64,000 nucleotides of DNA from Agroathelia rolfsii (GCA_018343915.1 JABRWF010000003.1:2976001-3040000); one strand, 5' to 3'. Counted from the stretch's first letter, positions 24,276 through 36,787 are shown. Numbers and translations: made by a program. Notes: generated by a model from the sequence alone, not told the origin.

Positions 24276-25120
24276 CGTGCCCAACGCGACAACAAAACGA
24301 AAAAGGGAGCAAAGTAAGAGAGGAGAGAAAGATAGAGAGAAATATGGTGATGCAGGAGTGTCAGTGAGAACTTGAAGGGGGTGTGGAGCGAACAACGTTT
24401 TTCAAAACAGATTTCGTTATATTAACCGATCATCTAAAAAGGCGGGACACACAAAGCAGTAACACTACAGACGGCCTCATCAAGCACGCTCAGGTTCGGC
24501 GACTGGTTGAATGTCTTGAGTTTGAGGACCGCAACAGACACAAGAAGGAAACAGCGATGCACACGTTCGTGCCACCACCTGCTGGTGCTGTGCGTGCGCC
24601 GTGCACCATCCTGAGACTATGACGCATTTGGCGTCTATATTGCAAAATCAAAACATCACACCTCTTGCCATATTGGGATATGCTATTCTCGGCGCGTCCC
24701 ACATGCCGGATCCAGAATACATATTCACAGCAGGTTTGTATGTCAATGAATAATGTTTGTGTGTTCCATTTTCAATAATGCTGCAACAACCACTTCAACT
24801 ATTACTAAGTACAAAAATTGTAAGACATAAATGCCGGGCGGAGGGGGACGGGGATGGGGGGGGGGATGGTGGTGATGGTGGTACAAATGTTTGTATGACT
24901 TGTTTGTGTATAATAAATAATAATATGAGTGTGCAAATGGATATAGGTGAGCGAAGAAAAACAGACAACGGCGAAGCCAAGGATCACCGCCAGTGATGAT
25001 ATAAAGCTCTGGAATGCTAAAGGGAATGGGCGAACGTGCGTCGATATCAATGGTCGAACAGCAAGGTCAAGAGTGACAGATAGGGAAAGCAGCACAGCGG
25101 AGGCAGAGAGTTGTCCACCT
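24276..25120. other. Spacer upstream of PPN1
   Basis: This 845 bp should contain the PPN1 promoter and the 3' UTR of the orphan gene. It includes a G-rich stretch around 24840-24885 with runs of up to ten G followed by GGTGATGGTGG repeats. Short ORFs on both strands overlap each other, lack conserved motifs and are not called. Confidence 0.4.
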
Positions 25121-25770
25121 TTAGATTCCTGCTACCGCCTTGATGCTATTGGGCATGTGACCTTTGTCAGCCTCGACAGCCGTTTTCGTAAGCTGCTGAG
25201 TTGGCCGATGCAGCGACATCAGGTAGGCCGCATTATCCCCTTGTGCGAGAACGCCATGGATCGACTTCTCCGCCAGCTGACACATCTGGTTAAAAGCCGG
25301 TCAATAATCCGTTCACGTGAGGATGTAACATATGGGTCGGGGACTTACTCTGCTATAGCCACCTGGCAGAATTTGTGTTCGGCCGAGAGCGATCGCGTTA
25401 TGGATGGCATCGTAAGCATACCGGCGTCTAAGAATTGATAAAAATATCGAGTCCAGCATGAGCGCCTAGTCTATTATTAATATGTCAAAGAAAAGTACAC
25501 GTACAATACACTCTCGAGCTCTCGCTTGGAGCGGGGTAGCAAGAAGAGATCAGCGCCGGTGAGGTAGCGACTAAAGGACTGGTATGAGGCGTCGCCACTG
25601 ATAAGTGACTCGCTCAAAGAAGGGTGGGTATCCGCATAATGGAACCAATCCTCACTGGAAGAGGGGGAAATGAGTCAGCACTGTGTATGCGACAAAATAC
25701 TGATATACACGTACTTGAGATACCTCTGGGCGGTAGCCTCGAGACTATGAGGGGCAAGCAAGCGATCCAT
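25121..25770 (-). CDS. Uncharacterised 149-residue protein
   Basis: I do not recognise this protein. Four exons joined by three GT-AG introns of 60-77 nt (25770-25715, 25654-25505, 25427-25349, 25285-25121) keep one frame for 149 residues, far better than chance, so a real gene is likely. The sequence is mixed helical with motifs such as LNEDWFHYADTHPSLSESL, GADLFLLPRSKRELESVL, RRYAYDAIHNAIALGRTQI and LAEKSIHGVLAQGDNAAYLM. It has no signal peptide or membrane helix. The two internal helices could be an all-alpha bundle. It lies on the same strand as PPN1 and RFX, 845 bp upstream of PPN1. A lineage-specific protein is the simplest reading. Confidence 0.55.
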
Positions 25771-28700
25771 TATTATAGGTTGAGGTGGCAAAGAGGTGGT
25801 AGGTGAAATGGGATGCGAGTGCGAGTGCGTAAGCAGGGGAAGACGGCGGAAGCGAGAGTGTCTTTTATAAGACGATGCCCGAGAGGATGGATGAGATTAG
25901 CTGTGTAGCTTGTGTGACACAGATGAAGGCCGCGAGGTGTTTGATCAGCAGCAACGTGAAGTCGGCTGAGTTATATATGTGGCCGGACGGTGGCTAGGTG
26001 GGTGAAGATGAGAGGTGGACCTGAGTCGGACCAACGTTGCTCATCTCTTTCTTATCTTTTTTTTTTATGGTCATCTGTCGGATTCTCTCTTGTCGAGATG
26101 GCACCATAACAATTATATTATGTCAGCTCTTGTCCCCGGCGCCAAGACAAGGATGTGCTTATTTCCTCCGTTTTAATACCATAAAAGGAAGACAATTGCC
26201 TCCAAAAGGGAGACTTCCGTGGTATTGTCGGCAAATCATCCTCGGACATGGCGCGGCGCCTTTCAAGCAGTGTCCGCATCCGTCGTATCAGGAAACCTTG
26301 GCGCATTTACACTCCTCCGCCAAGCTTGCGATGCTCCTAATAATAAACTTCTAGTCATATATCCCCCCAATTATTCTTTCTACATACATTGCCCCTTCGA
26401 CATCCTGCTTGGCCTACACAAATTCTAAACAAATAGGCGATGACTCTCTCTGCTACTTGGTGTTGTCTTTGTATGTAGTTTGCGCGTGCGTGCACGGCCC
26501 TAGCTCGGCCGCCGGGCTGTTCCCTGCATCATCGAGTCATCACGCATCCATCACACATTGCCTGCGCGCGCTCTCAGCGGCGCTTCAATATTACTATTAT
26601 ACTGATCGTGAATCGATGATGCTGTGACTGCATTAGACTTCACAAGTGTTTTGGCAATGTGTGAACTTTGCTGTGACATTGCCCGCAACATTATACACAC
26701 ACACACACACATACTCAATAGCCCGAGCATCGTACGACCATTATTTTACATACAAGCATCGTTTCATTATACACCCCAATCCTGCACTGGTAACGCTTTA
26801 TCGAACTACATGCACCGTCCCTGGGGTACGAATTCGTACTCATGCCAACCCGGCAAACTGCGCTTCGGCTTTGAAAGTGTTTCATGCTATGACTCACTAT
26901 ACTTTCCTGAAGTTTCTTCGCCCTTCTTTCCTTTCATTTTTCATGGACAGATATAGCCTTACTTAGTGCACGTCGACAGCGCATTTCTTGGCAACTTCAG
27001 TAACACTACTTGCTTATTTATATTAGGAGCTCCCCCCTATCAGGCTTGTTCGTGGGACGACCAACGTGTGTGTCTCTTGTCCGACGGTGAACAACATGAA
27101 GACAACTCGCCAGGCGCCTCCTAACACTCCTTACTAGCTGGTGGAGCCCCAGTCGATCGCCGCTGTATTGTCTAAAATCCATTGATTGTTGGGGACAACT
27201 GCGGCCTTTGAGATGATTCAACTAGCCCATTCATTGGTGTACCCAAGAGGAAAGTAATAAACTGACATGGTCTAACTATGTCAACCGGCTTTTCGGCTTG
27301 TTCTGTCCCCGGCATTCACTAACAGGGGGTGTAGAGAATAAATGGGCCGATTGATTAATAGACCACTGGCATGGCCACCACACAATGCGGACTTTCATGG
27401 CATTGCACAACTCCATCATGATCAAATTACCCCGCACTTCGCTCTCAGGATTGTCGGCAATAGAACGCGGAGACTGGATTGCTAATAAAAACGTGGCCTC
27501 AGGGCTATGTTGGTCTGAGCTGCTTTTGGGAGGCAGGCGCCACTGCCACTGTATCACCAAGACAGAGACACTAACAGAGATATTGGCCTTGGCTGACGAC
27601 AAAATGTACATCATGCAGACCAACTTAGTGCGTTTATCCACGCACGTTCGTCATGGTGAGTGGGTCTACTTCAAGGGCTATCATCGTCTCTCAGATCTCA
27701 GGTTCCGAAATTAGAGACCTGCATCCTCTGGCAAGCCAAGGTGCCACAGCTCTTTCGTTGAAACGCTGCGGCGTATGCTTGAGTGGACGACTTCTCTGGA
27801 CCGATCACGGCGAAGTGCTAGTGGGAACATGGGATCACCATCACCATCAATCTTTCTTTTCCCCACTTACGAGTTGTAGAATCGGAAATGTGTAATGACA
27901 AATGATGGTGTCATCTACCCGTGGTATACATGAGTATACGTGTATTATTAGAGATGTTCACTGATCGAAATGACGTTGCAGTACTAATGAATTTATAACA
28001 GGAAATCATGGCGCTTGTAATGACTCTGACGGCTCAAGATAAGGAGAACTTGTGGGAGATACTAAACTTGATCATGAGATCGTCTGTTACAGCAGGACAC
28101 AAACTATAACGCCTGCCCGTTCGTCCCGAGTTCCAGCCGTGGTCTGAACGTGCGTTCATAAATGACATTAGACCTCCGCTTCGCGATACCGCACCCCATC
28201 CAACGGTTGTGGATTTATCCGACTTCACGCCAGCTTGCCCTGAAGACTTCGTCTTGGACTTCCGGTAGATGTGCGTGTGACCTCCCACTTTGCTGCAAAG
28301 TTGTACTTGTCACCATCAGCTCCAGTTCCGAGAGCCTTTAGCCATAGTAAGTACACCATTGCAAACGAGTCCGGTTTCCACTGTTCCGCCGGCATTACTC
28401 TCCACAAGTAGACTATCATCCAGTAATCTGACTTTACATCGATCCTTGAGAAGGAACCAAACGTCATTCCCAAAGGATAATTATGTTTTATTTTATGAAC
28501 GATAAGGCATCAGCTTTGTCTTTTTTTTGCTTATATCCCCAGACTTTTAGTCGGGCCATTAGCGATCATGTGGGGAAAATGGTAGGTACAGGAACATCTT
28601 GAACCCCGCCTGTCTGGGCCCTTCTTGTTCGGCGAAGCCAACTCCTTTCTGATGCTGCAGGAATCCTCGTTCTAGAGCGCGCACACGAGTCATACACACA

Positions 28701-29164
28701 AACCCGTCACTGAGCAAATTATAGAACGTCCCGGCGCATAGACTTACCCCAGAAAAAATTGATGGCATGTTTGTAGTCAATAAAACCAAATTTGAGTATT
28801 TTGAGTGCCTAATGATCGTAGCTCATGCTTTAGGGAAAGATAATACCATTGATAAAATCGAGCCCTCGTTTGACGTCTGCAATATAGGAGCGCTGGACTG
28901 CCCCACTATTGTCGTCATCGCTATGAGCGTAGGCCCATCACGATCACCGAACAGAGGTGCATGTAGATCTAGTCCAATTCTGGCCACGTTGAGTTCTTAG
29001 CCCTGCCTTAGCTCAAAGATAACGAACCACAGTGAACAAGCGTTATCAAAAGTCAGCGTTTGCATATGTAATTACACAATCCTCGAAGCGATACTCAGAT
29101 ACGAACAGTAGACGTAGGTAATAGAAGTACAAACATTAAAAGGGAAAAACAAAAGAGGTACATA
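25771..29164. other. Gene-poor interval with no supported gene
   Basis: About 3.4 kb separate the orphan gene from the EgtB-like gene. The longest open frames (27276-27641 minus, 27385-27714 plus, 28034-28473 minus, 28767-29000 plus) overlap on opposite strands, show no chain of frame-compatible exons and no family motif I recognise. There is an (AC)n run at about 26695-26711. The region may hold eroded transposon or gene remnants or a non-coding transcript. I cannot support any of these from the sequence. Confidence 0.45.
26695..26711. repeat. (AC)n microsatellite
   Basis: A short perfect AC dinucleotide repeat lies inside the gene-poor interval upstream of the EgtB-like gene. Confidence 0.8.
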
Positions 29165-31541
29165 TTAAATGTCGTACGCAACCCTAGCTCCGACCCAGGC
29201 ATAAGGATAATTGTGCTGATAGAAGTTCCGCACCGTCCTGCGGTCTGCTAGACGTGGAATGGTGGCATAGGATGCGCCCAGCTATGAAAAGGGAGGTAAG
29301 CTTCTAGGTTCGATGAGAAAGAGGAAAATCAACAAGATACGTACAACGACCTGATGTTTACCATCGAAAAAGTCAGTTGAATATCCGACGAAGTGCTTTG
29401 TGGGTACAAGCCCGTCATGGGTATCGAATTGGTCCGACGTCCACTCCCAAACACCGCCATTAGATCCCCTGCCGTCTTGCTCGGGCATGCCTGTTGTAGC
29501 TCTATTGCGGAGAGAACGCACCGAAAGATCAGCAAGCAAGCACAATTATAGCAATTCATCAAAGCAGACTATTCAGTACTCACGGGGTAGGATGCCAATT
29601 CCTAAATCCGGTGTTAGAACCACCTGCATGCCCAACTTCGTAGGTATCAAAGAAGAGCCTCAATTCATGTTCCGTCGGGATGCGTCCACCCTTGGACCGG
29701 GCATATTTCTCCAAGTCATCATATGACGCCAACACGGGCCATGTGGCCGCGATCTCTAGAGGCACAAGACCAAATAGAGTGCGCACATGGACATTGCCAT
29801 CCGTAATAACCCAGCTCTTGGGCACGCCGACGTCTTCTGGGTGGCTCTTCCAGAACGCATAAAACGCCGTATTGGTGATAGGCCTCCAGTCGATGCGGAA
29901 CTGCTTCACATTCACCACCCGTCTGGGGCTCTCGTTATCCCAGCCGTATTCATGCAATTCTTCATGTGGGAGTTCGGCGTCGTCAGATTCGCTATCGTCA
30001 TGGCCCAGACAAAGCTCAGCAGGGCCAAGTGTCACGGTTGAAACGGGTGGCAAAGGGACAGAGGCCCATTGAGTGGCAAGAGCGTTCCAAGCTGGAGGTG
30101 AGAAGCCAGGCGGGGGAAGTGTCGCGCCAGTGCCTGCGTCTTGAATGAGCATGTACAGCAGAGTCTTTCAGAGCGAGTTAATGTGAGTATCCATGATGGA
30201 GGGGTATGCAGATTTGAGTCCAACCTCAACGTGAAATCCCTCATGCTCATGAGTGAGGACGAGCATGCGCGCTACCGATCTCGTGAAAGGCGGGCGTCTG
30301 CCAGTCTCTACATCATCGTACAAGCGAACAAGTCGTGCACGAACTGCGTTACGGAAGGCCAGAATTTCAGAGAATAATGGCCAATCCTCATCTTTTGTAG
30401 GTACTTCGGAGTGAGACTGAAGAAAAAGGTTATAAAAATGAAAAATTGGCTCGAATAGAATACAACATACATGGACGTGGTCAGGGTCATCTACGTGAGG
30501 GTCGATTCCACGCTAAGATAAACGGTGGGAGGTTATGCAAGTGCTTCATGAAAGTGGCATTTATAACAAACCTCGAAGATTTCTGTGAAGCGCTTGGGTT
30601 CTGTATTTGGTTCTCCGAGTGCTTTGGACATAAGCATGTCCAAGAAGCTGTTCGTCCGAATTCATGAAACGAGGTTCTCGGAAAGAGTAACAAAAAACCT
30701 ACGTTGGGATATGCCCGGTATAGAAGAGAACCTTGTGCCTAAGATCAATAGGTTTGCGGTGAAGCATGCTCTCGGGAACCATGCCCATCGTCACAAGATC
30801 CCATGTTGCCCACAGATGTCGCCACTCATCCAACGTCGGAACGCTGAAAGGAGACCGCATCTCTGGGGTCTGGGAGGTAAAAGGAGTGAAAGAAATCGAA
30901 GGGTATTCGAGAGCATAGAGGATATGACTGGAATCAGGAGAGAGGGTGGAAAGCACTACACGCAAGGAGAGTGACGACGAATAGTGGATAAAGGCGGATT
31001 CGGTCATCTACATTAACAAATAAATCACACTACCCCCACACTGGGATATTGTCATGAAAGAGCATACCTGTGTCATCTTGTACAATTCAAGCTTAGCCAT
31101 GTGGGTCTCAAGGGAGTTCGCATGGGAATCGGCGGATTCTTCAGATACATAGTATATTACTAAACCCCCTCCACTGAGTCAATGCTTATGCTGAAGAAGA
31201 ATGCACGAAGTCTTACAAGAATTATCTGAAAGGACCTCTTTCCAGGCTGAAGGGCAGCTAAGCGCGATCGAACCACTCATAACTAACAATTCCCTGGCTG
31301 CCCATCGGGGGTCAAATGTGTCTTCTGCTGCCCGGGTACAAACAACCATGAAAATGAGGTCGCCGGCACCCTTCTCGATGCCTTCTCTGACCAAAATTTC
31401 GGGCAGTAAGGAGATTGATGGTGAAAATATCGACTTGACGGTCGGGGGTATATCCGTGCCGGCAGGTGAGCTGGTGCTTGCCCGCAAAACGGATTGGGTC
31501 GACGAAATGGGAGAAAGAGGAGGAGAGGAGGATTGGGACAT
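29165..31541 (-). CDS. DinB-FGE iron protein, EgtB-like (ergothioneine-type sulfoxide synthase family)
   Basis: The protein has the two domains of EgtB: a DinB_2 helix bundle, then a formylglycine-generating-enzyme (sulfatase-modifying factor) fold. EgtB joins cysteine to hercynine in ergothioneine synthesis using iron and oxygen. The DinB part has FYTGHIPTFLDML and HEGFHVETLLYM, giving the three-histidine iron site with H-x3-H-x-E. The FGE part has GGRIPTEHELRLFF, SNGGVWEWTSD, and the ending NFYQHNYPYAWVGARVAYDI. First exons are 31541-31217, 31159-31068, 31007-30703 and 30647-30572, then several short ones to the stop at 29165, about 620 residues in all. Fungal Egt1 normally carries an EgtD methyltransferase before these domains. 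Here the first 140 residues do not look like EgtD, so the substrate is uncertain. Confidence 0.78.
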
Positions 31542-32444
31542 TTTGGATTCACACTAGATGGAGAGGGTAGGTGTGCAAGATGCACTGTAAGAAAATGAGA
31601 CGGTGCCAGCGCCTTTTATATTCAAATCACAGCTACAACAAAGAATCCGAAACGCAATGCAAGCCTTCCCCCAATCATATCATCACCCGAATAACTATAA
31701 TCAGCCTTTGCCAACCCTTTGTCATATTCCGTAATCTCCCCCGCGGGTACGGATAAGGGCAGTTATAATACACAATCTATCAGCCCAGAACCACCAATGA
31801 GCCATGGAAGAGTCTTCAATGGCCAGGGCAACGAAGGCCTAAGTGTCTGGGAAGCACAGGCGGTGCCTCGTGCAAAACGAGGGTACCAGTCCCAATGTAG
31901 CAATCCGAAAAAGCCCGAGGGATGTGTTCCGCGTAGCTATGATGGGCAGAGATAGGAAGTGAATTCAATAAGGACAGGAATATACACCAGCGACCCGAGA
32001 GGCGAGAAAATGTGATTAATTGGATAAGAAACCTCAGGCAATTATCGGAGTCCAAGGCGGAGATTTAAAGTTAGGAAATAGCTAAGTGAGTTGCATGAAG
32101 ATAGGGATAAGCAATCAAGAGAGGTCATTCAATTATAGAGGCGGACGTATGGGAAGAATAAGAGCAAGCATCATCAGGAGAGGCACTGGCGAAAGGGAAA
32201 CAGCCATATTTCAGAGGTGCAGAGACCTTAAGTATGCCTAGGGCGATGGCGTGCTATGGCGTGCTCGGTCGAGGCCACGTGACTTACAAGATAGCCGTTA
32301 CAGAATTAGTCACATAGTCGTTGGTCTCGCGCTCAGGAAGTATCTCAGGTCCAAAAGTACATAGGACAAGAGACAAATAAAATAATTACACTGTCCAATC
32401 ATGACGTGAGCTCGTGTCCGAAGGAGGAAAGGTTTAAGCAGAAA
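31542..32444. other. Spacer between EgtB-like gene and permease A
   Basis: This 0.9 kb lies upstream of the EgtB-like gene and downstream of permease A. It contains CACGTGAC at 32276-32283. The part near 32405-32440 is shared in altered form with the flank of the decayed permease copy (35475-35505), showing that the duplication included 3' flanking DNA. No supported ORF. Confidence 0.4.
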
Positions 32445-35044
32445 TTACACACTTAACCATTCCAAGATTCTGTCCCACCAGATCCATGTGGATGTGGCCT
32501 TGGGCTGCGGATGTTCTCGTGCAATGGCATCCATCTGCCAATCTTCATCAAACCGACTGCGATACGTTTCGAAATCCATCTCTTTGATGGGTATATAAAG
32601 TCCTTTGGGGGTTGAGTATTGGTATTCGTGGTAAAAGAACACAAGCAGAAATATTGGAATACTGTTAAAGTAACAGTTGTTAGAGCGTATGAAATTGCTC
32701 AAATTAGCTAAAAGATACAAACGCAATATATGAAGAAATAAACTCCTTAGTGTTCCATCTTCCCTTGAGGAAGACTGTGAACCCGTTTGTCAAGACTACT
32801 AGAGTAAGCATCTAGTGAATATGTTTGTTTGAGCAAGTTGATTGGAAGCAACAAAACATCCACGACATACGAAAACTAATGGATTATCAGTCAAATACAA
32901 GTTCAACTTTAAGACAGAAATAAGAAGCCTACGCACTGCCAAAATATGTCGCATAAGGTTGAAACGGTGCTTTATATTGAAACTCCTCCCTTTTAATCTT
33001 CCAGTATTTGATACCGTGATAGAACCTGGCATATGTAACAAGGATAACAAGCCAAGCAGTGATGCCTGTGGTCGACGAAACTCGAGAAAGATATCCCCAG
33101 GAATTGACAATACGGTTATCCGTATTGATGTAAGCAAGCGGTGCGACTGACGCAGAGGCAATAATGGCCCAGTAAGGAAGCCCGCGACCATTACATCTAG
33201 CAAATACCTCTGGTGCATTATGGACGCATGCCAAGCCGTATAAGGTGCGGGATGATGCGTACCTAACGCTTAGGAAATTAGGGAGTAATTACCAGCGATA
33301 AAAAGCCATGGAGTACGTACAGATCACTATTTGCAGCACTGAAAGCAGATACCATCAAGACAGCATTAACGATGCTCGGCAATACTTGGATCCCGGCACT
33401 GTTTATGGCGATAACAAATGGTGAAGATCTTGCTGTTACCGTCAATGCACCAGCATCATCTATCCCCTTCCAAGGTACCAGAAGTCCGACGATGATAACA
33501 CCTAGTACATCCGAGCTTTGGCTTTAGCATTATGCTACTAATGATTTGAGGTGGGGACCCCATACCTCCGACGTAGAAGAAAGCAATGCGATAAAAGACC
33601 CTATGGACTGCTCTAGGAATATTGCGGCGTGGTTCCTCTGCTTCTGCAGCAGCAAGAGCAACAATTTCAGTCCCCATGAAGGAGAATACGGCTTGCGAAA
33701 CCGTATACCAGACGGCTAGAAAAGTTCCCCAGTGACCTGGAATTGACATAAATTGGGGGCCGGGTTGAACAATATTCTAATATATTATGCGTCAACCACG
33801 GTACACAGTAATATTCAAGGAAGAGCTATTCCATGACCTACCCTAAAACCAATACGATCATGTCGAGGCCCTCCTCCTAAGTCCAGAATAATGCCGAGAA
33901 TGATAAAACAGACAATCTTTACATTGCATGGGTTCATAAAACAATAAAGCTCAAAAGGCACAACATACAGTGATAATCTTCAGAAAACTGAACCAAAATT
34001 CGGCTGTGGGAGAGTGATTGATTAATAGTAGCTCAGAAGACCAAAGCGAAGTAAACATACCTTCTCCATAGGCACGGACCCCAAAGCTTACTTCCATTGT
34101 TCAGTTTTAGGGCAGATATAAGCAAATTATTACCCACAGATTGATACCGAGAGTTAAAAATATAAATATTGTTGTCCAAATAGCAGGATTAATTTTGTTG
34201 TTCGTATCCCAAAATGATACAATGATGGCTCTAAATACGTAAGGGTTAGAAGTGACTCATAGATGATGGGAAGAACTGACGCTGCATTAATTTCCGTTGC
34301 AGATGTGAGAGCATATGACAACAGATAATTGTACCTGAGGTACGTTAGATCTGGATCGATAAATACTCTTGCAGGGAAATTGAAGTCACCCTACTGCAGC
34401 ACCAATACTAGGGTGGAGCCAGCGAGTGGCATAGTAAGTCTATGCGCAGAACTTAGTATTATGTCGTGAAGTTTCTATAAGAGATATAGATGCACACTTA
34501 CGAATGAACCTGTTATCTGTGAGGTCGGACTCAAATTAGATGAACAAGAAACGATAGTGTTGAAGCTACATACAGGGAACAGGCACGCCATCTCACCCAA
34601 GCTAATCATCATGCTATACACGACTACGGATGTAATCGTGTATCCTATTATCATAGGGACGGGTCCACATTGCTGAAGAGTCAAGCTAGTGCCAATAAAT
34701 AACCCACTACATTGTGGACGGTTGGTCAGTAATATTAGCATGCTTCAGATAGAAGACAGGGCTCACGTTCCAATGGTACCTCCCAGCGCAATCATCTTAA
34801 TATCGAATCAAAGTAAGGGAGACAGCAATGTAGAAGAAGGTCAGACGCAATTTACCGATATATGCCTAGCTTTGAGGCGACGTTTCACCCCGTGATGATG
34901 GGAGAACACTAGCACATCGTATTCAGAATGAAGCGATCCAGATGGCGGTTCTCGTCCATTAGTTATGCTATAGTTCTTATCATGTACTAATACAGAGCTA
35001 GGAGCAGTTATGTGATTGAGATGAATATTCAAGTTCTCTGACAT
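32445..35044 (-). CDS. Amino-acid permease A (AAT/YAT family)
   Basis: This proton-coupled plasma-membrane amino-acid permease is of the fungal APC family, related to Dip5 and Gap1. The frame can be followed through all exons from MSENLNIHLNHI at 35044 to WDRILEWLSV at 32445. Family motifs in order are RRLKARHIS then KMIALGGTIGTGLFIGTSL, SLGEMACLFPITGSF, YATRWLHPSIGAAVGYNYLL, ATEINAAIIVSFWDT, FGVRAYGEAEFWFSFLKIIT, GTEIVALAAAEAEEPRRNIP, PFVIAINSAGIQVLPSIVNA, SAANSDLYASSRTLYGLA and FVGVFTV-like terminal helices. About twelve membrane helices result. One exon is only 5 nt (32875-32871, TTTTC) and one is 15 nt. No stop or frameshift was found, so the gene is judged functional. Substrate cannot be assigned. 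Confidence 0.88.
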
Positions 35045-35522
35045 GATCAATGGGTCTGAGAACACCTCTCAGCAGGGCCAGTAAGGATAGGCAGAATGAT
35101 CAAGTCGTGTTTCGGTTAGAGTCATTTATATATTCACCTAATTAGTCTGAGCGACGAAGTATTGGCAGCATGAATATCCCAATCGCCTTTGAAGAAGATA
35201 AGAAACCCCAGCTGTGCACAATCTGCACAGGTTCCAGGGCCTTGGCAGAGAAACATGATTGATGGGGGCACCAGCGGCGGGAGTAGCTGATAGTGCAAAA
35301 GCAGTACCAGCGCTAGTGTGCATTCACTCATTATGACACACGATGCATGATGCTTCGCCATTTGTTTATTATATATTATTCATGAGGCCATACTACAGAA
35401 GTAATCAAGAGTCCAAAATTACATATGGCAAGAAGGTTTACTCCAGGATAAAAGCATCACACTATTAATATAGAATGAGCTCGTGTCCGGAGGAAGAAAA
35501 AGCACAAAAATATATATGTATA
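35045..35522. other. Spacer between permease A and its decayed copy
   Basis: This 0.48 kb includes the permease A promoter and the former 3' flank of the pseudogene. A GAGCTCGTGTCCGGAGGAAG segment near 35476-35495 matches the flank downstream of permease A at 32408-32427 with few changes, marking duplicated non-coding DNA. No gene is seen. Confidence 0.4.
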
Positions 35523-36787
35523 TATAACGCCATTCCAAGATTTCCTTCAGTCAAACCTATGGCGATTTAGTGCTGAGCTGCGGGTGTTCCCTTGCAATTA
35601 CATTCATCTGCCAATTTTCATCAAAATAGCTGCGATGTGTTTCGAATCCATCTCCTTGATAGATATAAATTCGTCTGGATGTTGTATGTCGGTATTGGTG
35701 GCGAAAGAACATAAGCAGGAATATTAGAATGCTGTCGAGATAAAATCATCAGCGCACTGATATATAATACCGATCCTACCAGTTAAGTAATACGAACATA
35801 GTAAAAGAAGAAGCAACTTCCTTAATATTCCATCTTCCTTTGAGAAAGATTGTAAAGCCGTTTGTGAATATGATCAGAGTAAGCATCTAAAAAGCATATT
35901 TAATCAAAACGATCAAAAGAAGCAAAAGCATTCATGACATACGAAAACTAATGGATTGTAAATTAAATGTTAAGCTCGCAGAGACAGTTTTCTATACGCA
36001 CTACCAAAGTATGTCGTATACGTTTGAAATAGTGCTTTGTATTGGAGTTCCTTTCTTTTGATATTCCAAAATCCGATGTCATGACAGAGTCGGGGATAAG
36101 TAACAAGGATTACAAGCCGTGCAATTATACCCGTTGTCGACGAGACTTGAGAAATGTACCTCCAGAAGTTAGTGATACGGTCATTCTTATTGATGTAAAC
36201 AAGAGGTGTGAGTGATGTGAAAGCAATTATGGCCCGGTAGGGAAGTCCGCGACCACCACAGGACCATAAATATGGTTGTCTAGACAGCAGGGTCCATCTT
36301 GCGATTGGTTTCCCGGAATGAGACGATGGTGATTCTGAACAGAGCCTCAGGAAAGCCTCGCGGATAGTAAGATGAACTGATGCTGTGTTAATTTCAGCGG
36401 CATAAGTGATAGAGTACGACAGCAAATAGTTGTACCTAGTTTATATGTTAAGTTTACACGCAAAAATAAATTGATCCAAGGAAATTAAGTTACTCTACTG
36501 CAACGCCTGTGGCGAAGCCAGCGAGCAGCATAGTAAGTCTATGCGTAATCATCTTGATATAAAAGCCAAGGCCAAGATAAGAGAGACAGCCGGAAAGAGG
36601 AAAAATGGATGGTATATAATTCACCGAGACATGTCACGGTCTTAGCTTTGAGGCGACGCTTGACTTCAAGATGAGACAACATGGGCGTATGTTCTTGCCC
36701 GTTAGTCGTCTTGCTATTGCCCTTGTCGTGTGCTGATATTCAGCTGGCCACGAGCATCATGAAATCGAGATCAATGTTCTCAGTCAT
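35523..36787 (-). pseudogene. Decayed amino-acid permease copy (permease B)
   Basis: The sequence is a paralog of permease A in the same orientation but shortened by two internal deletions. The 5' end (MTENIDLDF) is cut by an in-frame TGA after 15 codons. The KRRLKAK segment follows, then an immediate jump from IKMI to the YYAARWL region, losing the first two helices. It continues through YNYLLSYSITYAAEINTAS, then jumps from an ITIVSF-like segment directly to GGRGLPYRAIIAFTSLTPL, losing the middle of the protein. The rest aligns with permease A to the 3' end, including the 5-nt TTTTC exon at 35947-35943. The last exon terminates early and is frameshifted. It cannot make a transporter. Confidence 0.88.

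Noticed and set aside
27276..27714. Overlapping 121- and 109-codon frames considered as a retroelement remnant
   Set aside because: No reverse transcriptase, RNase H or integrase motif and no terminal repeats could be seen.
31217..31541. Possible EgtD methyltransferase in the first exon of the EgtB-like gene
   Set aside because: No SAM-binding or LPxxLLYD-type motif was found in any frame of this exon or just upstream.
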